A stretch of 64,000 bases of DNA from Enhygromyxa salina (GCF_002994615.1 NZ_PVNK01000166.1:1-64000); one strand, 5' to 3'. Numbered from the stretch's first letter, positions 19,062 to 28,312 are shown. The notes: generated from the letters alone by a model not told the origin. Translations and numbers: made by a program.

Positions 19062-19248
19062 GGCGCGAGGATAGCAGCCGCCTGAGCCGTTCGGGTCAGG
19101 CGGGCGCTTCATGTCGATCATGCGCGAGCTGGCCGAGGTGCAGTCGCAGTGGGTCCACGACGAGTCAGGTACACGGAGGCGAGCCCGACTCGTGGCAGGT
19201 ACGCGTGAGCGCGATCTGCGGTACGTTCAATTTCCGGAGCACACGAAG

Positions 19249-21399
19249 ATGACCAACCCAAGCCTTCCCCAACACGACGACCCCGAGCAACAAGCCGAGC
19301 GAGCCCGCGATCTCGCCTGGGCCCAGACGCAGTACACGTGGGCCCACTCCCACACCTACGACGTCGGAGACGGCAAGCAGCTCGTGCTCGAGCCGATCGC
19401 GGTGCTCAACGTCGATGACGATCACCCGCTCCCGAGCAGCCAGAAGCTCAGCCTCGTCCAGCTCTTGGATCTCATCACCACGGGCCTCGACCTCGTCGGC
19501 AACATCGTCGTCAGCTTGACCAACCTCGTCGACGTCGGCTCGGTCGAATTCGATGGTCCCCCGCCGGACTCGTTCTCGGCCTCGGGTGAAAAAAAGCCCC
19601 GAGTGATCTTGGAGCGCAAAGGCGAGAAGATCGCCGGCAAGCTCCGCGGCGCTGCCGATCGGGTGGCCGAGAAGGTCGAGGACGCGGTCGAGGACGCGGT
19701 CGAGGACGTCAAAGCCGTCGAGGACGACGCCCTGGACGTGGCAGACGTGGCCGACGCGATCAAAGAACTCGTCGCCAAGCTCGAGGACCAGCGCGAGGCA
19801 GGCGAGAAGCTGCTGTCGAAGGCCCACCGGGCCGCCCTCGCCAAGGGCCAGGTGAAGCGCGAGCTGGTCGACGACCTGACCGCAAGCCTCGGGGACATGA
19901 TCAAGGGCGTGCTCGAGGCGCTGTTCGAGGACCTCGCCGAGGCGGTCCTGACCGCGGCCGGCCTCTGGGGCCAGGCACAGGCAATTGGAGACTTCGCCCG
20001 ACAATTTCAGACCCTCGTCGTGCCCAACGTCGTGTCCACGACCATGACCGACGCCTGCTTCGCGCGCATGCGCATCGCGGGGCCCAACGCGCTGGTCATC
20101 GCCAAAATCGAGGCGCTCCCGACCGGCTTCCCCGTCGACGCGGCGCGCTTCGAAGCGCTGACGGGCCAGACCCTCGACGCCGCCCTGGCGAGCGGGCGCG
20201 TGTACCTCACCGACTACGCGGCCCTCGCCGATGTCATCGGCGGTGTCGAGCCGGCCGGGCACAAGTACATCAGCGCCGCGTTCGCGCTGTTCGTGCTCGG
20301 AGAAGATCGCCAGAGCCTGAGCCCGGTAGCGATCCAATGCAGCCAGGAGCCGGGCAACTCGAGCCCGATCTTCTACGCGGACGACGGCGAGACCTGGGAG
20401 CTCGCCAAGCTCCACGTGCAGTCTGCCGACGGCAACTACCACGAGCTGATCAGCCACCTCGGGCTCACGCACCTCCTGATCGAGCCCTTCGCGGTCGCGA
20501 GCCACCGCCACCTCGCGCAGCAGCACCCCGTGTATGTGCTGCTGCTCCCACACTTCCAGGGCACGCTGTTCATCAACAGCTCGGCGATCACCTCGTTGAT
20601 CAACCCCGGCGGGGTCGTCGACCAGCTGCTCGCGGGCACGATCGAGTCGGACTGGAGCGTCGTCTCGACCGCGCTCACGAGCCTCGACTTCAACGCCCAC
20701 ATGCTGCCCAACGACCTCGAGGCCCGGGGCGTCGCGGATCCGAAGCTGTTCCCGAACTATCCCTACCGCGATGACGCGCTGCTGGTCTGGGCGGCGATCG
20801 AGGCCTGGGTCCGCGACTACCTCAGCATCTACTACAACAACGACGACGACGTGGTCGGCGACCCCGAGTTGCAGGCCTGGTACCAGGATCTGGTCTCGCC
20901 CGACGGCGGCTGCGTTCAGGGCCTCGGTGAGCGTCGGGCGGACGGCAGCGTCGGGCTGTTTACCTTCGACTATCTGACCAAGGTCCTGACCATGGTCATC
21001 TTCACGGGCAGCGCCCAGCACGCGAGCGTCAACTTCCCGCAGCGCGGGATCATGAGTTACACGCCAGCGATGCCCTTGGCCGCCTACGCCCCGGCCCCCA
21101 CCCAGGTCAGCGGCTCGTTGCCGCCAGACACCGAGCTCGCCCACCTGCCCCCGCTGCAGATGGCGCTGCTCCAGCAGCTAGTCGGCCAGCTCCTCGGTGG
21201 GATCTACTTCACGCGCCTCGGTGAGTACGACAGGCACCAGCGCCAGCCATGGTTCTCGGATCCGCGCGTGGCCGAGCCGCTCGCAGCGTTCCAGACCACG
21301 CTCGTGAGCGTCGAGAACACGATCGGCGCGCGCAACCGCGAGCGGCCCGTGTACCAGGCGCTGCTGCCCTCACGGATCCCGCAGAGCATCAACATCTGA
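19249..21399 (+). CDS. Lipoxygenase (arachidonate/linoleate type)
   Basis: The product has 716 residues and the non-heme iron centre is complete. [21 protein letters not shown] and THLLIEPF provide the H-x4-H and following histidine, [12 protein letters not shown] the distal His/Asn, and the chain ends in …PQSINI with the C-terminal isoleucine ligand. It inserts O2 into polyunsaturated fatty acids. Between the N-terminal domain ([18 protein letters not shown]) and the catalytic core lies a long, highly charged helical insert (about residues 125-215, [12 protein letters not shown] and so on). The ATG at 19249 was chosen for its fit with the protein. The frame is open 138 bases further up. There is no signal peptide. 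It is divergent from the diheme gene across 187 bases. Confidence 0.92.
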   Translation: MTNPSLPQHDDPEQQAERARDLAWAQTQYTWAHSHTYDVGDGKQLVLEPIAVLNVDDDHPLPSSQKLSLVQLLDLITTGLDLVGNIVVSLTNLVDVGSVEFDGPPPDSFSASGEKKPRVILERKGEKIAGKLRGAADRVAEKVEDAVEDAVEDVKAVEDDALDVADVADAIKELVAKLEDQREAGEKLLSKAHRAALAKGQVKRELVDDLTASLGDMIKGVLEALFEDLAEAVLTAAGLWGQAQAIGDFARQFQTLVVPNVVSTTMTDACFARMRIAGPNALVIAKIEALPTGFPVDAARFEALTGQTLDAALASGRVYLTDYAALADVIGGVEPAGHKYISAAFALFVLGEDRQSLSPVAIQCSQEPGNSSPIFYADDGETWELAKLHVQSADGNYHELISHLGLTHLLIEPFAVASHRHLAQQHPVYVLLLPHFQGTLFINSSAITSLINPGGVVDQLLAGTIESDWSVVSTALTSLDFNAHMLPNDLEARGVADPKLFPNYPYRDDALLVWAAIEAWVRDYLSIYYNNDDDVVGDPELQAWYQDLVSPDGGCVQGLGERRADGSVGLFTFDYLTKVLTMVIFTGSAQHASVNFPQRGIMSYTPAMPLAAYAPAPTQVSGSLPPDTELAHLPPLQMALLQQLVGQLLGGIYFTRLGEYDRHQRQPWFSDPRVAEPLAAFQTTLVSVENTIGARNRERPVYQALLPSRIPQSINI

Positions 21400-21406
21400 G
21401 CCTCGC

Positions 21407-21669
21407 CGCGCCGTCACGAACGAGGAGGCAGCCGGTCCCGTAGGGCAAGAACATGCCCTTGTGGGGGTCGAAGCACAGCGAGTCGGCGGCCTCGATCCCG
21501 CGCAGGCGCGGGCGCCCGCTCGGCGCGAGGACGAAGGCGCCGCCGTAGGCCCCGTCGACGTGAAGCCACAGATCTTCTTCGCGGCACAGCGCGGCGAGCT
21601 CGGGCAGCGGGTCGATCGCTCCGGTGTTGGTGGTGCCGGCCGTCGCGATCACGCAAAAGGGCCGCAGCC
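21407..21669 (-). pseudogene. 263-bp internal copy of the PLP-decarboxylase gene
   Basis: It is nearly identical to 40104-40366 inside the intact group II decarboxylase gene on the same strand, covering the block [17 protein letters not shown] through [18 protein letters not shown] with the PLP lysine. It starts 8 bases after the lipoxygenase stop and ends, with a 2-base overlap (CC), exactly where the IS91-type remnant begins at 21668. It has no start and cannot fold. The layout fits capture of flanking DNA by one-ended (rolling-circle) IS91 transposition. Confidence 0.9.
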
Positions 21670-22189
21670 AAGGCGCGGCCCGAGGTCGTCCCAGGCCCCG
21701 AACTTCAGCGCGCTGAGCCGACGCAGCTCCCGTTGTCGCTCGCGGGCGATCCGACCGCGCTCGAGGGGCTCGCCAAGCAACCCTCTCGACATCCATGGGC
21801 GTGGCTGCTCGCGCGGGTGTTCGCGGTCGACATCATGACCTGCCCGCGCTGCCGCGGTGCGACAGGCCCGACGACATCGCACGGGCGCTCGGCGATCTGA
21901 GCCTCGGTGCCCGTCCGCCTCCGCGGCCAAGGCCAGCCCCAGCTGGCGAGCGTTCGTTCGACTTCGCGGCGTGACCGACCCGACTCTGAACGGGCCGTGA
22001 TGGTCGAGCCGTGCCTCGGGTTCACGGAGCTGGGCAAGTTCGGGGGCGAGTTCGGGCCGAACGGGTCCTGTCCGGGAGCTGGCCCGTCGGGGATGCGCCT
22101 CGCCGGCCGCCGAGCACGCCAAGCGCGGGGTGGCGCGAGGTGGCGGGATGTTCACGCATCCCGCGACCCCGCATCGGATGTCCTTTCCG
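21668..22189 (+). mobile_element. IS91-family 3' remnant, copy 1
   Basis: These 522 bases match 25628-26171 (the longest copy). They encode the C-terminal end of a Y2-type transposase ([12 protein letters not shown], then CPRCRG) and its 3' untranslated end. A 22-bp deletion after CPRCRGA breaks the frame and is shared with copy 3. The right border is shared by all three copies (…GGATGTCCTTTCCG). The catalytic domain is absent. Confidence 0.85.
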
Positions 22190-22399
22190 CTAGGTATTTC
22201 TATCTGTCGTTTTTCATGGTTGGCCAGGAGGCGGCGCCTTCATGAAGCCCACGCGGGCTGGTGATGAGCCGCTCGAGCGCGAGCTCCTCGTCCGCCGCTA
22301 CGCGTACCAGCGCTGTCGAGCACGGATCTCCCTGGACCGACGCGTGCTCCTGAGGCGTCCGCGCGCCAGCGAAGACCGGTAAATGCTACCGTGGGTGTG
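22190..22399. other. Intergenic region with one possible tiny ORF
   Basis: An ORF at 22242-22382 (+) would encode 46 residues, strongly Arg-rich, with AGGAGG 11 bases upstream of its ATG. I cannot connect it with any family. Its composition is what this base composition gives by chance, so it is left as a note. The rest is leader sequence for the next lipoprotein gene. Confidence 0.3.
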
Positions 22400-24109
22400 A
22401 TGACAGCGCAGCGAAGGTCTCGACTCCTTGCTCCTCCCTTTGTGCTGAGCGTCGCCGCCGTTGTTGGCTGCGTCGAGCCGGGCGGCGAGGTCTCCGATTC
22501 GACATCCGAGACCAGCTCTGACACCAGCAGCACAGGCGAGACCGACTCCGACACCGACTCCGACTCCGACTCCGACACGAGCACAGGCGACTCCGACTCC
22601 GACACCAGCTCGAGCACAGGCGACACCGAGACCGACTCGAGCACCGACGAGTCGGGCGACACGGAGTCGGGCGAGTCGGGCGAGTCGGGCGAGTCGGGCG
22701 AGTCGGGCGAGTCGGGCGAGTCGGGCGAGTCGGGCGAGTCGGGCGAGTCGGGCGAGTCGGGCGAGTCGGGCGAGTCGGGCGAGTCCGGCGAGACCGACAC
22801 GGGCGAGGAGCCCGAGGGCCCGTGTGGCTGGGAGCCGGGGCGTGGGATCATGACCCTGCTCGACGAGGACACCCTCACGGTCTCGCTGCTGCGCAACGAC
22901 GCGGTCACGATCGAGCTCGACACCAGCTTGCCCGCGGCGGCCGACGACGCCGTCCTCGACCTGGTCATGGACACGCGCGGTGAGTCCCTGTTTGTCGGGG
23001 TCTACGATGACCTCGGCGGCGGCGTGGAGCACACCCGCGCGCACTACCGCGTCTACGACCGCGACACGGGGGCGGTCGTGTGGGAGTTTGCCGATGACGT
23101 GTGGGAACCCGAAGGGCGACCGCCCTTTGTGGCCTCGGATGGGCGCGTGGCCTTCTTCGGCTATTCACCCGCCAACGAGTCGGACAACGGCTACTCGCGT
23201 GTGCTCGGGCCCGACGGGTTGGTCGATCATTTCGTCGGCGTGGCCGTGGGCCCCGTCATGCCCGACGACTGGATGGCGATCGAGGTTGGCGAGAGCTACC
23301 CCCGGTTCCGCAACGTGGTCACCAAGCAGGAGGCTGGCATCGCCCACACGATCTGGGCCGACCACATCGGCACATGGCTGCGCTCCGAGTCGCTGTTCAT
23401 CTACCTCAGCTCAATCAACGGTGAGCTCCACGTCGTCGAGCAGCACGCCAACGATGTGACGCTGCGGCCGTGGCCGGAGCTCGAACCCTACCTGTTCGGC
23501 GACTGGACCGTCAGCTACCTGGCCCTGCGCGGTCATGGCCACGACGTGCTGGTCCGGGTGAGCAACAACGACCAGCACCGCTGGTTGCATCTGGCCGAGG
23601 ACGACACCAGCAACGACGTCTTGATGATCCCGCCACAGGGGCACTCGGCCACTGGCTGTGTGACGCAGCCTGTCGTCGGGACGCAAGGCGAGCTGTTTAC
23701 GGTCTGGCGTGACGCCGCGAGCGCGAACATCTGGGAGCTGGTTGGCCCCAACGATGCTTGGGCGCCAGCCGAGCTGAGCCTGCCGGTCAGCCAATTCGCC
23801 GGGCTCTACCTCGGGATGCACGAAGGCACCTATTGGCTGACCGCCAGCGAGACCGGCAGCTGCCCCGGGGTCTGGGATCCGCCGCCGATGGAGGCCCTGC
23901 TCGGCGGCTCGTCCCAGATCATGCGGCCCCAGGACAACGCCTACGTCTCGCTCGGGTACGCGGCGGGCCTCCAGATCGCTCCCGAGGGGCGCTGCTACGC
24001 GCGCCTCGGTCCGTCGCCCGACGACCCTTGGGTTGTCGAGGATCTGCTCGGCCCGGAGACCATCGAGGTGCCTGATTTGGGCACCCCGAGCTGGATCCCC
24101 AACGATTAG
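22400..24109 (+). CDS. Lipoprotein with long Ser/Asp/Glu/Gly repeat stalk
   Basis: The product has 569 residues, starting at the ATG at 22400 (a GTG three codons earlier is in frame). Signal peptide with lipobox VVGC. Then come about 110 residues of Ser/Thr/Asp/Glu (SDSDTSTGDSDSD) and 14 ESG units encoded by a 9-bp tandem repeat. The folded part (from about residue 135, CGWEPGRGIMTLLDEDTLTV) has beta-type repeats with Trp/Asp (VYDRDTGAVVWEF) suggestive of a propeller. Such stalks project a domain from the outer membrane. The ligand is unknown. A GC-rich hairpin follows the stop. Confidence 0.75.
   Translation: MTAQRRSRLLAPPFVLSVAAVVGCVEPGGEVSDSTSETSSDTSSTGETDSDTDSDSDSDTSTGDSDSDTSSSTGDTETDSSTDESGDTESGESGESGESGESGESGESGESGESGESGESGESGESGESGETDTGEEPEGPCGWEPGRGIMTLLDEDTLTVSLLRNDAVTIELDTSLPAAADDAVLDLVMDTRGESLFVGVYDDLGGGVEHTRAHYRVYDRDTGAVVWEFADDVWEPEGRPPFVASDGRVAFFGYSPANESDNGYSRVLGPDGLVDHFVGVAVGPVMPDDWMAIEVGESYPRFRNVVTKQEAGIAHTIWADHIGTWLRSESLFIYLSSINGELHVVEQHANDVTLRPWPELEPYLFGDWTVSYLALRGHGHDVLVRVSNNDQHRWLHLAEDDTSNDVLMIPPQGHSATGCVTQPVVGTQGELFTVWRDAASANIWELVGPNDAWAPAELSLPVSQFAGLYLGMHEGTYWLTASETGSCPGVWDPPPMEALLGGSSQIMRPQDNAYVSLGYAAGLQIAPEGRCYARLGPSPDDPWVVEDLLGPETIEVPDLGTPSWIPND
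22664..22789 (+). repeat. 9-bp tandem repeat (14 units) in lipoprotein stalk
   Basis: There are fourteen consecutive GAGTCGGGC units (the last one GAGTCCGGC), each coding Glu-Ser-Gly. Near-perfect identity at third positions points to recent slippage expansion. Unit gain or loss keeps frame and would change stalk length between strains. Confidence 0.95.
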
Positions 24110-24110
24110 G

Positions 24111-24150
24111 CGCCGAGCTCGCTCGCGCCGGGCGAGCCACGCGCTCGGCG
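24111..24150 (+). terminator. Hairpin after the repeat-stalk lipoprotein gene
   Basis: The outer stem is CGCCGAGC (24111-24118) with GCTCGGCG (24143-24150). The inner stem is GCTCGC (24121-24126) with GCGAGC (24132-24137). It begins 2 bases after the stop codon. There is no T-run, so intrinsic termination is only possible, as often in such GC-rich genomes. Confidence 0.4.
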
Positions 24151-24322
24151 AGGCCACGGCGCCAACGCGAGCGACGAGCGGAACAATATCGACACGCAGC
24201 AATGCGTGACACCCGGCGCATCATCGGCTCTCGATGCCATGTTGCCGCCGGATCGATTGGCACTTAACGGCTCATGGCCGCCTCATTGACGATGGCTCGA
24301 GTTGCTCGCCCATCGCCTCGCC

Positions 24323-24778
24323 ATGTTCCGCCTCATGCACCTCATCCGCATCCCGCTGACGGTCTCGCTGACCCTCGCGCTTCCCGTCACCACTTTGGCG
24401 CGGCAGCCACTGGCGGTGACCACCCCGGCCAGCAACGCCCAGCTCGACGAGGACGAGAGGCTCGAGCACGCCAAGAAGCTGTATGTCGCGGCCGAGAGGT
24501 TGACCCGGCGGGGCAAATGGGCCGAGGCCGCCGATTACTACGAGCAGGCCTATTACCTCGTCCCCAGCAAGCACGGCTTCGCCCACAAGGTCGCCGTCGC
24601 CGCCTACGAGGCCGGCGACTGCGACCGCGCCCAGGAGTACCTGCTCCACTTCCTGACCTACGGCGACAGCGACAAGCACCTCGACGAGCTCGACGAGGCC
24701 CAGCGCTTGATCGAGGAGATCGACGCGAGCGGGTGCGCGAGCCAGGCGAGCTGGACAAAGCTCAACGCCGTCGCCTAG
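24323..24778 (+). CDS. Secreted TPR-like protein, ended by the palindromic element
   Basis: The product has 151 residues, starting MFRLMHLIRIP with a cleavable signal peptide (…TLALPVTTLA). One to two tetratricopeptide-like helix pairs are visible (AKKLYVAAERLTRRGKWAEAADYYEQAYYLVPS, then VAAYEAGDCDRAQEYLLHFLTY). The UAG stop lies in the CTAG border of the 166-bp element. Beyond the element (24944-25016) a frame continues with acidic residues (ESEDPFSFDEDDKPSEDDKD), a tail type common in these proteins, so the original protein may have been longer. Confidence 0.65.
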   Translation: MFRLMHLIRIPLTVSLTLALPVTTLARQPLAVTTPASNAQLDEDERLEHAKKLYVAAERLTRRGKWAEAADYYEQAYYLVPSKHGFAHKVAVAAYEAGDCDRAQEYLLHFLTYGDSDKHLDELDEAQRLIEEIDASGCASQASWTKLNAVA

Positions 24779-24940
24779 CAGCCCGGGGTGCAATGCATCG
24801 TGTCGCCTCGCGCCGGAATTTTCGCCGAGGGCGCGAAGCCAAAACGCCGCTGTACCGGGCGTACTGCAAGATTTGGCGACAAAGCCCTCGGCGAAAAGGC
24901 CAAGCGAGGCGGCGCGAGGCATTGCACCCCGGGCTGCTAG
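24775..24940. mobile_element. 166-bp palindromic MITE-like element, copy 1
   Basis: It begins CTAGCAGCCCGGGGTGCAAT and ends with an imperfect inverted copy …TTGCACCCCGGGCTGCTAG. The whole element is a near-palindrome with sub-stems (TCGCCGAGGGC with GCCCTCGGCGA), so it could form a large cruciform or RNA hairpin. It codes for nothing. The reverse complement of the element at 63569-63734 matches it along its full length and both copies are 166 bp. CTAG at both borders fits a TA target duplication inside CTAG. Confidence 0.85.
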
Positions 24941-25016
24941 CCCGCCGAGAGCGAAGATCCCTTCAGCTTCGACGAGGACGACAAGCCCAGCGAGGACGAC
25001 AAGGACGACAAAAACC

Positions 25017-25956
25017 TGCTCGTGATCGACGGCGTGTACGTGAGGGGCGAACGAGGTGCGCTGCGCTTCCACGAGTTCGGCGCTCCCACCCACGAGGAGC
25101 TCACCGTCGTAGCGAGGTGGACCCACGAGCGACTCGGCCTCGTGCTCGAACGTCACGGTCGCTCGCTCGACGAGCTCGCGGGCGATGACGCCGCGACCGA
25201 CCTACTCGGGCAAGAGCAGCCGGTCCTCGCGTCGTGCTATGGGGCCTCGGCCGCGGACCGACAGCTGCTCGGCGACGCACCTGGGCAGCAGACTCGCAAG
25301 CTCGCGCACGCGGTGCGAGAAGTCGCCAAGCCCAACGACGCGCTCGCCGAAGTTGGTGGCGTAAACGTGCACGCGGGCGCGGCCGTGCCTCGCCGCGATC
25401 GCCAACGGCTCGAGCGATTGTGTCGCTACGTCGCGCGGCCGCCGATCGCCCAAGAGCGGCTCGAAACCACCGCCGACGGCCGCTGCCGCTACAACTTTCG
25501 GCACGCGTGGAAAAATGGCGTGCACGCCGTCTTGCTCGAGCCGCTCGATCTCCTCGCGCGGCTGTGCGCCCTGATCCCGCCACCGCGCTTCCACATGTTG
25601 CGCGATCACGGCGTGCTCGCTGCCACGCCAAGGCGCGGCCCGAGGTCGTCCCAGGCCCCGAAGTTCAGCGCGCTGAGCCGACACAGCTCCCGTTGTCGCT
25701 CGCGGGCGATCCGACCGCGCTCGAGGGGCTCGCCAAGCAACCCTCTCGACATCCATGGGCGTGGCTGCTCGCGCGGGTGTTCGCGGTCGACACCATGACC
25801 TGCCCGCGCTGCCGCGGTGCGATGCGCTTGATGAAGATCGCCAACAGGCCCGACGAGATCGCACGGGCGCTCGCCGATCTGAGCCTCGGTGCCCGTCCGC
25901 CTCCGCGGCCAAGGCCAGCCCCAGCTGGGGAGCGTTCGTTCGACTTCGCGGCGTGA
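25017..25956 (+). pseudogene. IS91-family transposase, 5'-truncated and frameshifted (copy 2)
   Basis: About 310 residues of a Y2/IS91-type transposase remain. It starts abruptly at VIDGVYVRGERGALRFHEFG, where the HUH/histidine block should precede. It continues through GVNVHAGAAVPRRDRQRLERL and CRYVARPPIAQERL to HAWKNGVHAVLLEPLDLLARL. Near 25620 the reading frame shifts, then runs to [21 protein letters not shown] and RPDEIARALADL. The N-terminal catalytic part is missing. Its 3' half is shared with copies at 21668 and 34653. This copy keeps the 22 bases (MRLMKIAN region) deleted in the other two, so it is the least degraded. Confidence 0.85.
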
Positions 25957-26171
25957 CCGACCCGACTCTGAACGGGCCGTGATGGTCGAGCCGTGCCTCG
26001 GGTTCACGGAGCTGGGCAAGTTCGGGGGCGAGTTCGGGCCGAACGGGTCCTGTCCGGGAGCTGGCCCGTCGGGGATGCGCCTCGCCGGCCGCCGAGCACG
26101 CCAAGCGCGGGGTGGCGCGGGGTGGCGCGATGTTCACGCATCCCGCGACCCCGCATCGGATGTCCTTTCCG
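25957..26171 (+). mobile_element. 3' end of the IS91-type element (copy 2)
   Basis: These 215 bases of non-coding DNA follow the transposase frame, conserved with the ends of copies 1 and 3 up to a common border …GGATGTCCTTTCCG at 26171. They probably hold one of the element's replication ends. The flanking base after the border differs in each copy, confirming that this is the element boundary. Confidence 0.7.
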
Positions 26172-26258
26172 CCCTCGTCGACATCGATGGCGAGCCGCGC
26201 CCGGCGATCGAAGGCAGCCCGGACTTCGCAGGCGCCGATCGGCTGCCATGAGCTCTCG

Positions 26259-27290
26259 TCACCGAGAGACTCGACGCAGAACACACCCCCCAAAGTCGCC
26301 TCGATCCGAGACGGCATACACGAGCGCGGTCTCGCGAGGAGCGAGGTAAAGGCGCGGCGAAGGATTGAGTTCATCCATCGCTTGCAAGATCGCCACGGCC
26401 CCGGCAGCCGCTCCAACGTCGCCAAGCTCGGCTCCGACATCTCGATGGTAGAGGGGCTCGGGCATGAAGGGGGCGTTGCGCAAGTACGCGTAGCTAAACT
26501 CGCGCCCCCAGAATTCCCCGTGAGGTTGACCGGAGAACACTCCCTCGACCCGACCATCGAGCCCTCGACTCAGGCGCGCGAACAACTCGGTGAGACCGCG
26601 GGCGTGGGCCGATGCTTGTCCATGTAGGTAGGCCGCGAAACTCTCGGGATGCTGGAGATGGTCGAGCGCGAGTATCTGAGCACGGGCGGATCGGTGCTCG
26701 TTGCTGACGAGCAAGAACACGGCCGCCTCACCCGGTATGCGCCCGTCGGGACTCTCGGGGGACAGCAACAACCCTGCGCGATCGAACTGCTCGACGGTGA
26801 CAGAGTCGACTAGAGAGTCCATCGCGCCCACGAGCACAAAGGGGACCTTGTCGCCGTCGAGGAGCTCGCGCGCGAGACTGAGAGCGTGCATCGTCCCCGC
26901 TCGTCCTGCGACGACGCCGCCGCGATTGCTCACGTCGATCGGGGGCGCGCCGTTCTCCGCGCTCATCCGGGACAGCGCCTTGCTCGCCTGAGCCTGGATG
27001 GTTCGGCCATGTTCCTCGGGACTGGGCAAGGCCAGGACCAACGGAATCGACGTCAGGCCCAGCTCGACCAGCGCTCGCAACATCTCTGCAAAAGCGATCT
27101 CCATCAGCGCGAGGGTTCGTTGAGCCCGGCTGGCCCCGGGCTCAAGGTACGAGCTCTTGCTGATGCTGAAGTCGATCTCGTCGTCGAGTTCAAACTGGGT
27201 GAGACCCGCGCGCATGGCCGCCAGCGCTGCCGCCGAGTAGAGCCCAACGGGACCCGCCATGCCGACGGCGTTGATCCACAACCCGTTCAC
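26259..27290 (-). CDS. Thiolase-fold (beta-ketoacyl-synthase-like) protein of the DUF2169 cassette
   Basis: The product has 343 residues with a GTG start that overlaps the upstream stop (GTGA). The fold is that of the ketosynthase/thiolase superfamily: MAGPVGLYSAAALAAMRAG, VLVGAMDSLVDSVTVEQFDRAGLL and GRIPGEAAVFLLVS. The expected nucleophile region reads VVAGRAGTMHALSLA and has no cysteine, so it is unlikely to condense acyl groups. Located last in a PAAR toxin / immunity / DUF2169 operon, it may act as a structural or loading partner for effector delivery. That role is inference. Confidence 0.75.
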   Translation of the reverse strand: MNGLWINAVGMAGPVGLYSAAALAAMRAGLTQFELDDEIDFSISKSSYLEPGASRAQRTLALMEIAFAEMLRALVELGLTSIPLVLALPSPEEHGRTIQAQASKALSRMSAENGAPPIDVSNRGGVVAGRAGTMHALSLARELLDGDKVPFVLVGAMDSLVDSVTVEQFDRAGLLLSPESPDGRIPGEAAVFLLVSNEHRSARAQILALDHLQHPESFAAYLHGQASAHARGLTELFARLSRGLDGRVEGVFSGQPHGEFWGREFSYAYLRNAPFMPEPLYHRDVGAELGDVGAAAGAVAILQAMDELNPSPRLYLAPRETALVYAVSDRGDFGGCVLRRVSR

Positions 27291-28312
27291 GTCGAGCTCC
27301 GATCGCGAAGCATCCGAATGATGATGTCCTCGAGAATGAAGATGTTCGGACGCAAGATGATCTGTCTCTTCCAGATCATCGTCAGGGCCATCTCCGTCGT
27401 GTCGATTGCGACTGTGTCGAGCGCGAGCGGCAAGCGCAGCGTCTGAGCGGCCGTGCGTAGCTTCGCTAGGAAGCGGTGTCGAGGAAGGGCGAACTCGATG
27501 GTCCCGTCTGGATGAAGCCCGACGAGGCGGACCGGTTCTCCACCGACGAGGTGCTCGGGAGCTTGCAGCCCAGGCGAGGCCGCACGAAAGAAGCGCTCGT
27601 CCAGGTCGGCGGGCCACAGGGGGGCGTGCTTGGTCGCCCACGCGTCATCGTAGGTGCCGGCAAAGACTCTGCGCGGGCCCCAGTGGCGGGCGATGGGGCC
27701 GAAACCGGCAGGGATCGGAAGATCGGATGGGCTCTGGATGAGCTGGTTTGGGTCCTCGATGTTGGGCAGCGCTCGATCGACCGCCGACGTGAAGCTGGGC
27801 ACGAGTCCCTCGCCCACGGGGTTACGCTCGGAGGCGTCTCGGATGGCCCGACGACGCGCGCCGTCGATGAATCCGCCGAAGCTACGCTCGTAGGTCAGCG
27901 ATACGCGCTCGAAGGGCAGAGGAGCGCTCGGGCGCGGACCGGCGAGCCCGCGTCGCCAGTAGCGATCACCGTAGACCACGGCCCTGCGCTTGCAAGGCCC
28001 GACCCGAACCTCGACGACCGTCTCGGTCGCCGGCTGCCCGCCGAGGGTCCAGGCCTCACCGCAGACGTGTACGTCCGTCCCTGACCGCGGGCATGAGCCC
28101 AGACCATCCCGCTTCAAGCTCGAGCGGCTCGGTTCCCCGTGGTACTCGTCCTCGAGTGGCGGGAGGATTTGGTGCTCGCTGATTGAAGCGCCCACGCGTG
28201 ATCGGGGCTCGGGTAGATCGAAGCGACCCGCGACGACGATGAGCGCCGCCTCCAGGTTCTTCGGCGTCATGAAGGGCATGCAGGTCGCCGCGAAAGGGGT
28301 CAGGTTGTTCAT
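27287..28312 (-). CDS. DUF2169 family type VI effector adaptor/chaperone
   Basis: The product has 341 residues from the ATG that overlaps the SUKH gene stop (ATGA). DUF2169 signatures appear in order: NLTPFAATCMPF at the start, SLTYERSFGG, RNPVGEGLVPS, LPNIEDPNQLI, PAGFGPIARHWGPRR, FAGTYDDAW and GGEPVRLVGLHPDG. DUF2169 proteins are encoded beside PAAR or VgrG proteins and assist loading of effectors onto type VI-like spikes. Its position between the PAAR toxin/immunity pair and the thiolase-like gene fits that role. Confidence 0.9.
   Translation of the reverse strand: MNNLTPFAATCMPFMTPKNLEAALIVVAGRFDLPEPRSRVGASISEHQILPPLEDEYHGEPSRSSLKRDGLGSCPRSGTDVHVCGEAWTLGGQPATETVVEVRVGPCKRRAVVYGDRYWRRGLAGPRPSAPLPFERVSLTYERSFGGFIDGARRRAIRDASERNPVGEGLVPSFTSAVDRALPNIEDPNQLIQSPSDLPIPAGFGPIARHWGPRRVFAGTYDDAWATKHAPLWPADLDERFFRAASPGLQAPEHLVGGEPVRLVGLHPDGTIEFALPRHRFLAKLRTAAQTLRLPLALDTVAIDTTEMALTMIWKRQIILRPNIFILEDIIIRMLRDRSST

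Noticed and set aside
19111-19248. Upstream extension of the lipoxygenase frame
   Set aside because: The extra 46 residues are Arg-rich with no similarity to the family and overlap the leader region of the divergent diheme gene.
22242-22382. 46-residue ORF with AGGAGG upstream
   Set aside because: Arg-rich chance composition, no partner gene and location in mobile-element debris; noted but not called as a gene.
22664-22789. Regular short repeats that could suggest a CRISPR-like array
   Set aside because: Units are 9 bp, contiguous without spacers, in frame and code for a Glu-Ser-Gly stalk.
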